A DNA stretch of 64,000 nucleotides from Gammaproteobacteria bacterium (lineage in GTDB: Bacteria; Pseudomonadota; Gammaproteobacteria; Chromatiales; Chromatiaceae): the NCBI GenBank assembly GCA_021773975.1, contig JAJFJN010000046.1:1-64000 (forward strand), given 5' to 3'. The notes below the pieces were generated by a model. It was not told the origin of the DNA. It searched no databases and saw nothing but the letters and a program-made list of their open reading frames with translations. Position 1 is the first letter of the stretch. Every line of letters starts with the position of its first letter. A program made the position numbers and the translations under genes. Below are positions 9,195 through 18,339 of this stretch, piece by piece.

Positions 9195-10205
9195 CTAACC
9201 AGAGTTAGGAACAGCTGAATCTCCCCGTATATTATTAAACGCTAGACGCGCAGCAAATCTCTCTGGCTGCCTATCCCAAGGCGTAAAACGTGGCAGCTGA
9301 AACAGGTCTGCAGCCGCCCCAACAGCGCCATGGTGAGTTGAAACAGCAGCCTGAAGCCCTAAGCGCTCAACCAGCTGCCTGTCTCTTCTCGTATAATCTT
9401 TAGTCGGCCTGCCATTGGGGTAAGCAAAATATCGGGGGCGTATTCCAATCAACTCTTCAAGCTGATCAACAGAGTCAATAATCTCCTGCTTACTTTCCTC
9501 CTCCGTAACCCTAGCCAGTATAGGGTGGTTAACTGTATGGGCACCCACCTCCATACCTGATCTAGATAACTGCTGCAATTGCTGCTGGGTCATCATTAAA
9601 TCACTTGGCAATTCATTTACCAGCTGGCTAAATGACTCCACTGAAGAGTGGCGCTCTTCTGATGGCAGATACTTTAAGGCTCGAAGCATTTTACCAATCA
9701 GTTCCTGGCGATTAGTAATTGTAGCTATGCTTTCAACACCAAGCCCATAATCTGACAGATCTATTTCCTTTCCCTCAAGGCGACGAACTGTCTCAATTAC
9801 AGAGTCATTCCACATTCGTCCAGAATTAAGAAATCCTGTTGCAATAAAAAAAGTTGCCGGAATCCCCCAGCGCTTAAGAATAGGCAGCGCCACCTCCACA
9901 TTATCTGCATACCCGTCATCAAAGGTTACACAGACAGTACCCGGCGCAAGCCTCCCTTCTTGCGAAGCTTTTAACGCTTCAAAAAGAGATACTGGGCGAA
10001 AATGGCGGGAAAGCAACTCCATTTGCCAGTCAAACATTTTGGCATCCGGCTCACCATTTAATAATGGATCATGTTCACTGAGAACCCGGTGATAAATCAG
10101 AATTGTAAAGCGTCTTTCCAGCACTCCATTTGGAACAAACCTGGCTATTGATCTTAATGAGCTTCCTAAAACCTGATCTAGCATTTTCAAATCATCTCTC
10201 CCCAC
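9195..10205 (-). CDS. Polysaccharide deacetylase (NodB/CE4 family)
   Basis: A CE4 carbohydrate esterase that removes N- or O-acetyl groups from a glycan. Catalytic motifs are visible: TFDDGYADN (motif 1, base and metal Asp) around residue 93 and the zinc-binding HTVNH in GAHTVNHPILA. There is no clear signal peptide, so it may act in the cytoplasm or be exported by an unrecognised route. The gene lies 3 bases downstream of the methyltransferase gene and is probably translated from the same transcript. It differs from the TIGR03006-type deacetylase at 22177, so the locus has two deacetylases. Confidence 0.85.
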   Translation of the reverse strand: MGRDDLKMLDQVLGSSLRSIARFVPNGVLERRFTILIYHRVLSEHDPLLNGEPDAKMFDWQMELLSRHFRPVSLFEALKASQEGRLAPGTVCVTFDDGYADNVEVALPILKRWGIPATFFIATGFLNSGRMWNDSVIETVRRLEGKEIDLSDYGLGVESIATITNRQELIGKMLRALKYLPSEERHSSVESFSQLVNELPSDLMMTQQQLQQLSRSGMEVGAHTVNHPILARVTEEESKQEIIDSVDQLEELIGIRPRYFAYPNGRPTKDYTRRDRQLVERLGLQAAVSTHHGAVGAAADLFQLPRFTPWDRQPERFAARLAFNNIRGDSAVPNSG

Positions 10206-10208
10206 TTG

Positions 10209-10958
10209 CTACTTTTTTCGACCACAAATCAAAAAAGAGTGGCAAAATAAATGAGAAATAATGGGCAACTGAAACAAAAATTGAAGTCGCTCAACCCAAG
10301 ACTGTAGATGATACCAACGTCCGGGCAGCATCGGCATCCAGATTATCTTTATATCTTCTATACCAGCTTCACGTAATAACGATCGCATATAGGCGGGTGA
10401 TTCATAGCGCAAATGATCTGGACAACCTTTGAGTCTTCTTTTCCAGACTTCTATAGCATTCGGAAAACAAAATTGATTAAGTCCATCTACCCAAATTTCT
10501 CCTTCAGATGCAACAACTCTAGCTAACTCACTCACTAGGCTCTTTGAATCTGGAAGCGCCTGAGACACACCCAGTGCAAGAATGCCATCCATTTCTGCAT
10601 CACGTAATGGTAGGCTAGTGGCATCACCCAATATCCAACATATTTGTTCCGCGCCATATTCACGCTCGCGCGCCTTAACCAAGGATGGATAGGAATAGTC
10701 TACTGCAAACACTTGTTTTCCAGCCTTCACTAGTGCCCTGGAATAGGTTCCAGCACCACACCCCACATCCAGCCATCTCTCTCCCGAACGTTGGACATCC
10801 CAGCTTCTCAAAAAATAACGCAATCGAGTTTTTAATCCAGTCTCGCTCCAACCAGCAATTCCCGCATCATCATCTTGATTGCTTGCAAACCTTTCAAACC
10901 GCTGTCGCCACTGCTCTTTAAAGCTGGAATTAGCTATATCTCTATTATTTTTTTGCAT
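10209..10958 (-). CDS. Class I SAM-dependent methyltransferase
   Basis: A Rossmann-fold methyltransferase with motif I WLDVGCGAGTYSRAL (about residue 62), an acidic VFAVDYSYPSLVKA strand-2 motif and WILGDATSLPL. The fold of 249 residues is complete. It overlaps the start of the gene transcribed before it (O-ligase) by 14 bases, which indicates translational coupling inside the EPS operon. The substrate is unknown; methylation of a sugar or lipid carrier in EPS synthesis is the simplest reading. Confidence 0.83.
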   Translation of the reverse strand: MQKNNRDIANSSFKEQWRQRFERFASNQDDDAGIAGWSETGLKTRLRYFLRSWDVQRSGERWLDVGCGAGTYSRALVKAGKQVFAVDYSYPSLVKAREREYGAEQICWILGDATSLPLRDAEMDGILALGVSQALPDSKSLVSELARVVASEGEIWVDGLNQFCFPNAIEVWKRRLKGCPDHLRYESPAYMRSLLREAGIEDIKIIWMPMLPGRWYHLQSWVERLQFLFQLPIISHLFCHSFLICGRKK

Positions 10959-12276
10959 ACCATTGCCTTTTACCCGGCGCTACCGTTTGTGCCAGAGTCC
11001 CTAGACCAGGCGATTGCTCAACCGCTTTTTTAGGATTTGTTGCTGTCTCTCGTTTGTATAATTGGTCTATAAGAACCAAAATAGCAACAAAGTGATACGG
11101 AAGATCAAAATAAGCTAATCCAAGAAATGCCCCTCCAACAAAATAGCCGATTAAACCAACCTGAATCATTGATGCAAGATCAAATGCCCAACGCCATTCA
11201 ATATTATTTTTTAATACTCTTCGTATCCTAGAACCAGTACGCCACGCCAACCAAAAGAACAACAAGAACAAGATCAGCCCTACATACCCATGCTGGCCTA
11301 ACATCTGAAAATAGATACTGTGAGAAGAGTGATAATCTGTTGGATTTGGTGCGTATATTAGAAACAATTCCGGCTCAAAACAATTAAACCCACAACCGGT
11401 AAAAGGATAGTCCTTCGTAAGATTAAACGCGAACCACCACGCATTGATGCGACCCATTGCTGAAGCATCCTCATCATACGTCTGAATGGTATCCATTTTA
11501 TTAAACCACTGCTCCGGCATAAAAAACAAAGCCAAAGGAACCAAAAGCAAAACCAATAAGCCGAGTGCTAGCTTTCCACGACTTTTCCACCATAAAAAAA
11601 CCAACATTGCCGCTCCAGCTACAAACGCTCCTCTAGAATAGGAACCAATAATAGCTAACCCAATCAGCGCCATAGCACCAAGCAAGCCATAACGAACCCA
11701 TTTATTCTCAGAATGTAAATGAAGAAACCGAAATAGAGGCAGAACCATCGTAAGCGCTAGTGATATTTCAGTATTGCCCGATATAAAGGTTCCAGTTGGA
11801 CCCAGTACCATTGAGCTACCACCTGTCAACAACGTAAAGGCACCTCCTTTAATGCCAAAGAACCCAATTGAAAGGGCAATCACCCAGGTTAGAAGAATGA
11901 TTCTTTCCTTTGATTGCATAACCATCATCGTCAGAAAAATCATTAGCTGAATCTTGTAGACTTTTGAAGCTAGTGCCCAAGATATTTCTGGAAAGAATGA
12001 GAATATACTCGTAACCAACATCCATAAATTCAGCAAAATCAAAGCCACAACCGCTCCATTTTTAGGAAGAGGTCTTGACTCTTTAGAGACAAAAAAGCTG
12101 ATGAGAGTAACAGCGCCGACCATGGCGGCAAATGGCATGTTGTGTGCAAAACCCCAGCCCAATCGGTGAGGATTCATATAGCCCAACCAGGACCAGAACA
12201 ACACACCCAGCCATGGCCGTGAGAGAATGAAAGGCAACCCGCCCAAAACAATAAGCGAAACTAGTATATCTCTCAC
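10945..12276 (-). CDS. XrtA-associated O-antigen ligase/polymerase-like protein (TIGR03097-type)
   Basis: A polytopic membrane protein with 10-12 hydrophobic segments, of the type described as putative O-glycosylation ligase of exosortase A systems and related to Wzy/WaaL proteins. The N-terminus ends its second segment in SWLGYMNPHRLGWGFA, a characteristic sequence of this group, and the long periplasmic loop before YHSSHSIYFQMLGQHGY is typical. It starts with GTG. It most likely polymerises or transfers the EPS repeat units on the periplasmic face. It is followed, overlapping by 14 bases, by the methyltransferase. Confidence 0.87.
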   Translation of the reverse strand: MRDILVSLIVLGGLPFILSRPWLGVLFWSWLGYMNPHRLGWGFAHNMPFAAMVGAVTLISFFVSKESRPLPKNGAVVALILLNLWMLVTSIFSFFPEISWALASKVYKIQLMIFLTMMVMQSKERIILLTWVIALSIGFFGIKGGAFTLLTGGSSMVLGPTGTFISGNTEISLALTMVLPLFRFLHLHSENKWVRYGLLGAMALIGLAIIGSYSRGAFVAGAAMLVFLWWKSRGKLALGLLVLLLVPLALFFMPEQWFNKMDTIQTYDEDASAMGRINAWWFAFNLTKDYPFTGCGFNCFEPELFLIYAPNPTDYHSSHSIYFQMLGQHGYVGLILFLLFFWLAWRTGSRIRRVLKNNIEWRWAFDLASMIQVGLIGYFVGGAFLGLAYFDLPYHFVAILVLIDQLYKRETATNPKKAVEQSPGLGTLAQTVAPGKRQWYAKK

Positions 12277-12411
12277 GAGATTTCTCAGATCCCCAGCAAA
12301 ATTTCATATGCAGACAGAAACTTAGAGCGTTCTGCCAAGCATAGTTGGCATTTCATATAACTATGCGAAGTATACGATACACAAGCGTTTCTTACGCCTA
12401 TTTATCTTGAC

Positions 12412-13245
12412 TCATTGGTTCCAATCAGACAGATCCCTTCCAAGAAACTCTGAAAGTCTATCGTTCCATGGCTTATAAAATTCAACCAATCTATTTCTAA
12501 TCTCGGGACTCATCAATGCCTCATAACGGCGCTGCTTGCCCCGGCAGAGTAATCGTTGCAACTGTGGCGTCAAAAAGCGCGTATTTCGAGGGCGCTTAAA
12601 AAACCAACTGTATACAGGATTACTCCATATATTTGATGCATTAAATTTTCGATCCATTTCTGGACATTGAAATTCAGGATCCACACCAAGGAATTCAAAA
12701 CATTTACCGTAAAACGATACGGGATCTGTTTTCAAATCTTCAAATACAAGCACCAATAAACGGTCTCGACCAAAAAGCTGCACGTATTTTTCAATGTACT
12801 GGATATATGTTCCTCGGCTAAAGTAGCCTAACTTCCCTGGCTCAAATACCTCATTCATCGCCGTATCAAACGCCTCATCAAAGGTTAGCTCAGCCTCCAG
12901 ATGGCGCAGATTATCCGTGAATTGTGAAAACGCCCTGTCTACCGGGTTTCGCACCGTTACAATTAGTTTTTCAATATCAGGCAGGTCACGTTTAATACGC
13001 TCTGGAACTAAGGGATGGCATATATACCCAGGGGATGCCTCTCCAACCACCTGCACACTTTGAGGAACATTGCTAAAATAGTTTTTATAATATTCAATGC
13101 CTTTTGAGTACTTATTTTCATAGAAAAAATAGTTTACTTCTTTTGTATCTGGCATATATATTTCAGGATGCTTGCGCAACACATGATACAACGAGGTTGT
13201 TCCCGCTTTTTGCGAGCCAATGATTAAAAAGTTTGGCAATTGCAT
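12412..13245 (-). CDS. Sulfotransferase (PAPS-dependent)
   Basis: A 277-residue cytoplasmic sulfotransferase. The 5'-phosphosulfate loop is visible as IIGSQKAGTTSLYHVL (residues 8-23) and the 3'-phosphate site as IVTVRNPVDRAFSQF (about 94-108). The family transfers sulfate from PAPS to hydroxyl or amino groups of carbohydrates, as in NodH and heparan sulfotransferases. Being within the EPS locus next to the O-ligase, it probably sulfates the exopolysaccharide or a repeat-unit intermediate. No PAPS synthesis gene is in the window; CysZ-type sulfate uptake is encoded just outside the locus at 30468. The acceptor is unknown. Confidence 0.86.
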   Translation of the reverse strand: MQLPNFLIIGSQKAGTTSLYHVLRKHPEIYMPDTKEVNYFFYENKYSKGIEYYKNYFSNVPQSVQVVGEASPGYICHPLVPERIKRDLPDIEKLIVTVRNPVDRAFSQFTDNLRHLEAELTFDEAFDTAMNEVFEPGKLGYFSRGTYIQYIEKYVQLFGRDRLLVLVFEDLKTDPVSFYGKCFEFLGVDPEFQCPEMDRKFNASNIWSNPVYSWFFKRPRNTRFLTPQLQRLLCRGKQRRYEALMSPEIRNRLVEFYKPWNDRLSEFLGRDLSDWNQ

Positions 13246-13535
13246 AGCTTAGATATAATCCATTGATATAAAAGAGTTAAAGTCTATCTAAAAACACCTT
13301 CAAAGTCTCTATTTTACTTATCGACAGCAAGATTCATAGAGCAACTATTTGGGACAACAATCCACCTGATAGTATCAAAAAATAACATGCAGATATGGTG
13401 CCCGAAACAACCCGGTTTTTCGAGCAGCCTGTAATCTGCAAAACTACTTTTTTTGACCCGCTAGATTGTTGTATGCTGCGCCATTACCACCTTAAATATA
13501 TAATCCGTATAACTAAAGCCAATTAGAAAACTGTA

Positions 13536-15137
13536 ATGATAACTATCAATGTAGGCAAATCATGGAAGCGAAATGGGAATACCCATGCACGGGGCTACGC
13601 TATTTATGAAGGAATAGCCTATTCAGGCAGAGACTTAGCTCAGCTTTTGGATAACTGTAATAACACCGAGCTCTGGCAAAACAGAATCACCAATTTAAAC
13701 GGATCATTCTCAATTATTACACTACGCGACGACTGCGTACTGGCAGCAGTCGACCGACTAAGAAGCATACCTCTATTTTTCGGAAGCACTAAATCATCTT
13801 TTTACTTAGGTGACAACGCCGATTGGGTGTTAAACCAACTAGACACACACCAACAGACCCCACTTGCCGCATCTGAATTCATACTCACTGGATATGTTAC
13901 TGGTGCCGATACGTTATATCAGGGCACCAAACAACTGCAAGCAGGGGAATACCTGCACTACAACCCTAGCTCGGACCAGCAACCAATTATAAAACGTTAT
14001 TACAGATTTCATCACACCAATTTTTTCACTGATTCTTCAGATAAGCTCATTGAAAAACTTGAGACTGTTCATCATGATGTATTTACCCGTTTAGTAAAGA
14101 GTGCTAATGGGCGCCAAATTGTCCTACCTCTTAGCGGTGGTTACGACTCGAGGTTAATAGGGATCTCCTTACGCGATGCTGGTGTTAAGAATGTAATTTG
14201 TTACAACTATGGAATCGAAGGAAGCTGGGAATCTAAAATTTCGCGCGAATTAGCTGACTATTTAGGGTTCCGCTGGATTTACATCCCATACAGCGCAGAC
14301 CGCTGGAGGCAATGGTCATTAACAGAGGAATTTAAAAATCATTTTAGTTATGCAGGCAACCTTAGCTCAGTTCCCCACGTACAAGATTGGCCGGCAATTT
14401 TTGAGTTACAAAAACAAGGAGCAATTAATCGTGACAGCATAATTATTCCTGGGCATTCAGGTGATTTTGTAGCCGGCAGCCATATTCCAAAATTATTTAC
14501 TGAGAAACCACAAATCACGCGCCGTGAAATCCTAGACTCGCTGTATGCTGCTCATTACACATTGTGGGACTGGTCAAAACAAAAGAATAAACTCAAAGTC
14601 GGCTTTGATGAAAGAATTGAAGCAGTGACAGGCCCCATTGCAGATTCTTCTTCAGAGCAAGCAGCTGATATATTTGAATTCTGGGATCTTCAAGAGCGCC
14701 AAGCCAAATTCATATGCAACTCTTTGCGCGTTTATGACTTCTTTAATTACGAATGGCGTCTCCCACTCTTTGATCATGAGCTAATGGATTTTTGGGCACG
14801 CATTCCTATAGAGTGGCGCTATCAACGTAGGCTATATCTGGAATTTGCTAATAATCAACAATCCCTGCCCATTACAGATGCAAATGTGGATCGCGGTAAA
14901 TTAGCCACCAACATATTAGATCTACTGCAAACTACGGGGCTAAAACCACTGGCTAAACGAGGCCAGCAATTAGCAAAGGAAATATTTTGGGAGAAGGAAT
15001 ACAACAGCTGCGCATACCCGCCTTTAGCATGGTTTGGAATGTTAGATAAAGAAAACTTTAAGCAGACATACACAGGAAAGGAAACTTTACATAGCTATTT
15101 AGCCAAGTCTTATCTACAACAATCCGAGCGTAGATAA
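13536..15137 (+). CDS. Asparagine synthase-related protein with no catalytic N-terminal Cys
   Basis: A 533-residue protein with a degenerate Ntn-like N-terminal half (residues 1-160, with VDRLRSIPLFFG at 72-83) and an AsnB-like synthetase half. The ATP-binding PP-loop is SGGYDSR at 200-206. There is no N-terminal Cys (starts MITINV), so it should not hydrolyse glutamine. It also lacks the GDGGDELF sequence of classical AsnB and has GHSGDFVAG near residue 309 instead. It is oriented against the surrounding genes and converges on the GT4 at 15152 with 14 bases between stop codons. An amide ligase of EPS acidic sugars is likely but the acceptor is unknown. Confidence 0.75.
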   Translation: MITINVGKSWKRNGNTHARGYAIYEGIAYSGRDLAQLLDNCNNTELWQNRITNLNGSFSIITLRDDCVLAAVDRLRSIPLFFGSTKSSFYLGDNADWVLNQLDTHQQTPLAASEFILTGYVTGADTLYQGTKQLQAGEYLHYNPSSDQQPIIKRYYRFHHTNFFTDSSDKLIEKLETVHHDVFTRLVKSANGRQIVLPLSGGYDSRLIGISLRDAGVKNVICYNYGIEGSWESKISRELADYLGFRWIYIPYSADRWRQWSLTEEFKNHFSYAGNLSSVPHVQDWPAIFELQKQGAINRDSIIIPGHSGDFVAGSHIPKLFTEKPQITRREILDSLYAAHYTLWDWSKQKNKLKVGFDERIEAVTGPIADSSSEQAADIFEFWDLQERQAKFICNSLRVYDFFNYEWRLPLFDHELMDFWARIPIEWRYQRRLYLEFANNQQSLPITDANVDRGKLATNILDLLQTTGLKPLAKRGQQLAKEIFWEKEYNSCAYPPLAWFGMLDKENFKQTYTGKETLHSYLAKSYLQQSERR

Positions 15138-15151
15138 TAAACCTACACCAT

Positions 15152-16339
15152 TCACAACAGACTTAATGAGTGCTTTGCATTTTCCATCCAATTATATTTC
15201 GTTTTAATTAACTCCCGCCCTTTCTGTCCATCAGCTTCCATCATTTGTGGATGCTGAATATAATTTTCCAGCGCACTAATAAAGGATTCAAGATCATTTT
15301 TCTTAAAAATCTTTCCTTGCCCTTCAGTCACCTCAACAATGGGAGGATAATCTGGGGCAACATATGGTTTTCTCAGAGCCATATATTCAAATATTTTCAT
15401 CGGAGAGCCATATTCGTTTGAGTTTGGCATTACCGCAATATTAAATTTATATATATATTTTGGCAGCTCATGGTGATTTATCTTTCCTGTGAAAATGACT
15501 TTTTCAGCAAGTTGTTTCTGCTGCACCAGTTTTGAGATATTTTCATGTTCAGGGCCATCACCAATCAGTAATAGCAAAATATTCGGGTGCTCCTTCGCCA
15601 ATACCTCAAATGCATTGACTAATAGATCGAGTCCATGCCATGGGTAAAACCCTCCCACAAATCCTATAACTAATTTATCTTCAAGTTGTTTTTTATGCAC
15701 AATATTCTCTTCATCCACCAAACGGCCAAAAATATCTAAATCACAGCCATTGGGAGTAACAACAATCTTTTTTTCACTTATACTGTATTTGTCAATAAGC
15801 TGGTCTTTTAGTTTGGTTGATACAACAGCTATACCTGAAGCATACTGAAATAACTTTTTTTCAACATAATAAGCTAAGGGTTCAAAGAGCTTTGCCCTTT
15901 TTCTTACCAAATTGCTTTTTGACGTATAATTTAGTTCTAATACGATTGGAATATTATATTTTTGTGAAAGGTAAACTCCGGCTATACCAAAAATAGCGTA
16001 TCGTTCATAGATGAATTGAATGTCATTATTCTTAATGACGCTTGCCCCACTCCTTATCAGAAAAATATTGCTAAACATCTCCAATATCTCGAATATAAGT
16101 TCAGGCATCCACTTGCTTATAAAACTAAGATAGGAACTTCCTTTCTTGGGATTGCTTTCAGTATTTACAATTGTAGTAGCACCAGTTTCTACAACCCTGG
16201 AAGGAGAAATAATAATCCCTTTATAGCCAAGCTTATCCATGGCATTATTTATTCCATTAATATGCACGCCTTCAACACCTTTCCCCTGAGTCCGGTGCAT
16301 ATATAGATATTTCTTTTTATCTTCCATTTCTAGAGACAT
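15152..16339 (-). CDS. Glycosyltransferase family 4
   Basis: A GT-B glycosyltransferase of 395 residues. The donor-binding domain shows VIGFVGGFYPWHGLDLLVNA, LLLIGDGPEHENI and SPMKIFEYMALRKP, where the last carries the EX7E-like region. The N-terminus KKYLYMHRTQGKGVEGVHIN is unlike the XrtA stp1/stp2 types. The gene is clearly AT-richer than xrtA and the AsnB gene beside it, suggesting acquisition from another source. A start five codons later (second Met) is possible. Sugar and acceptor are unknown. Confidence 0.85.
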   Translation of the reverse strand: MSLEMEDKKKYLYMHRTQGKGVEGVHINGINNAMDKLGYKGIIISPSRVVETGATTIVNTESNPKKGSSYLSFISKWMPELIFEILEMFSNIFLIRSGASVIKNNDIQFIYERYAIFGIAGVYLSQKYNIPIVLELNYTSKSNLVRKRAKLFEPLAYYVEKKLFQYASGIAVVSTKLKDQLIDKYSISEKKIVVTPNGCDLDIFGRLVDEENIVHKKQLEDKLVIGFVGGFYPWHGLDLLVNAFEVLAKEHPNILLLLIGDGPEHENISKLVQQKQLAEKVIFTGKINHHELPKYIYKFNIAVMPNSNEYGSPMKIFEYMALRKPYVAPDYPPIVEVTEGQGKIFKKNDLESFISALENYIQHPQMMEADGQKGRELIKTKYNWMENAKHSLSLL

Positions 16340-16375
16340 TTATTATTGCAGCCTTCTGTGTAAATGAAGAACAAC

Positions 16376-18262
16376 TCAGTGTTTTCTTAAGAATGACTCA
16401 AACATTAGCAACGCCCAAATGCTCGCGCTATGATTGCGAGCACCTTGCTGATGTTGATCTAACAGCTTAGTCAGACAGTCCCGATTAAAAAAACCCGAAC
16501 TTAACATTGTGTCACCCAAAATGTTATCTTCCACTTTTTTACGTAATGGCCCTCGAAACCAACTTGCAAGAGGTACTGAAAACCCCATTTTCTTACGATA
16601 GAGGATCTCTTCAGATAATGCCGGTTCAAGCGCTTTTTTAAATATATATTTTCCCTCTTTATCTTTTAGTTTAAGCGCTGGTGGTAAACATGAAATCCAA
16701 TCCACCAACTGATGGTCCAAGATCGGCACTCGCACTTCAAGTGAATGAGCCATACTAGCCCTATCCACTTTGGTCAGAATGTCCCCTGGAAGATATGTTT
16801 TTAAATCAAGATATTGAATCAGTGAAAGCGGGTGATCTGTTGGAGCATCTTTCGCATATTTTCGAAAAACCTCAACCGCATGATAGCCTTGAAGATTGGA
16901 TTTCAGCGTATCACTGAACAATGAGCCACGCAGCTGACTGGATAGCACAGACATATTGTGGAGATAGCCCTCTAGCGAATCCCTTGCTATTGCTTCGAAC
17001 GTTGACTTTGCACGAAAAACCCTGGGGGCCCAATCTGCCTTAGGATAGGCACGCCCCATAAAGCCGAATAGTGGTCGCCTAATAGACAACGGCATTAATG
17101 ATCGAATGCTCTCTTCTTTAATATGCCATTGATAGCGGCGATAACCCGCAAGATTCTCATCACCCCCATCCCCAGAAAGCACTACTGTAACCTGCTTTTT
17201 CGCAAGCTCACACACACGATAAGTGGGTAATGCAGAGCTATCCGCAAAGGGTTCATCATAGAGATCTGAAAGATGGTCAATCAAGTCAAAATCATTTGGA
17301 TCAACCTGCTCAACACGATGAGCAGTATTGTATTGCCTCGCCACCATAGCGGCATATTGGGATTCATTAAATTTCGGATCACCGAAGGAGATAGAACAAG
17401 TATTCACCGGATCCTTTGATAAACCCGCCATTGTTGCAACTATTGCACTGGAATCGACTCCACCCGAAAGAAAAGCACCCAATGGGACTTCGGATACCAT
17501 GCGAATATTGACGGCATCCTTTAACCGCTCAATCAACTCTCTGCTAGCATCTTCCTCACTTATTGCTTGAATAGGGGAAAAAGAGACATCCCAATACTGT
17601 TGCGGATTTAGCTGCTCCTGACCACGCCGAATAGTAAGATAGTGTCCAGGGGGAAGCTTGAACACACCCTTATAAATTGTTTTAGGTTCTGGTATATATC
17701 CAAAAGTAAAATACTCTTCAACTGCTGCTGGATCAATTGCCCGTGGAAATTTGCTATGTACTTTCAGCGACTTTAGTTCTGACCCAAATATAAAACTGCC
17801 ATCTGCAAGCTTTGTATAAAAAAGTGGCTTTATGCCCAGCCTGTCCCGAGCAACAAAGAGTTCATTCTTATTGCGATCCCAGATTGCAAAAGCAAACATT
17901 CCACGAAAATGTTGGACGCACTCTGTACCCCACTCTTCCCATGCATGTACGATAACTTCTGTATCACAGCACGTCTGAAAAATATGTCCTCGCGAGGTCA
18001 ACTCTTTAATCAGTTCTATAAAGTTATAGATCTCACCGTTGTAGGTTACGGCAACAGATCCATCTTCATTAAACAGCGGTTGCTGCCCGCTAGAGAGGTC
18101 AATAATGGACAGCCTGCGGTGACCAAAGCCAAGGCCAGGCTCAATGTGTAATCCACTTTCATCGGGTCCACGATGATACTGGGACTCATTCATGCAATGG
18201 AGAAGATTGCGATCTATCTCCCGTTTACCTTGTGTATCAAAGATACCGACTATGCCGCACAT
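16376..18262 (-). CDS. XrtA/PEP-CTERM system amidotransferase, AsnB-type (TIGR03108-like)
   Basis: A glutamine-dependent amidotransferase of the asparagine synthase family, about 628 residues. The start chosen at 18262 gives MCGIVGIFDTQG, placing the nucleophile Cys at position 2, with AGGTAGG upstream; a longer frame to 18304 would hide that Cys. Also seen are RLSIIDLSSGQQPLF (50-64), the PP-loop SGGVDSS (266-272) and LSGDGGDENLAGYRRY. The protein therefore keeps both the glutaminase and synthetase halves. In exosortase A loci this family is thought to amidate an EPS component. It lies between xrtA and a GT4 on the same strand, 77 bases downstream of xrtA. Confidence 0.9.
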   Translation of the reverse strand: MCGIVGIFDTQGKREIDRNLLHCMNESQYHRGPDESGLHIEPGLGFGHRRLSIIDLSSGQQPLFNEDGSVAVTYNGEIYNFIELIKELTSRGHIFQTCCDTEVIVHAWEEWGTECVQHFRGMFAFAIWDRNKNELFVARDRLGIKPLFYTKLADGSFIFGSELKSLKVHSKFPRAIDPAAVEEYFTFGYIPEPKTIYKGVFKLPPGHYLTIRRGQEQLNPQQYWDVSFSPIQAISEEDASRELIERLKDAVNIRMVSEVPLGAFLSGGVDSSAIVATMAGLSKDPVNTCSISFGDPKFNESQYAAMVARQYNTAHRVEQVDPNDFDLIDHLSDLYDEPFADSSALPTYRVCELAKKQVTVVLSGDGGDENLAGYRRYQWHIKEESIRSLMPLSIRRPLFGFMGRAYPKADWAPRVFRAKSTFEAIARDSLEGYLHNMSVLSSQLRGSLFSDTLKSNLQGYHAVEVFRKYAKDAPTDHPLSLIQYLDLKTYLPGDILTKVDRASMAHSLEVRVPILDHQLVDWISCLPPALKLKDKEGKYIFKKALEPALSEEILYRKKMGFSVPLASWFRGPLRKKVEDNILGDTMLSSGFFNRDCLTKLLDQHQQGARNHSASIWALLMFESFLRKH

Positions 18263-18339
18263 TTGATGCCTACCTGAGCGATACAAAGGTATATAAATTT
18301 GCATGCATTATTGCTTTTCTCATTCATGGCTTTATAACT

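Noticed and set aside
13441-13480. TTGACC and TATGCT as a promoter for the AsnB-like gene
   Set aside because: The 13-base spacer is too short for a sigma-70 promoter.
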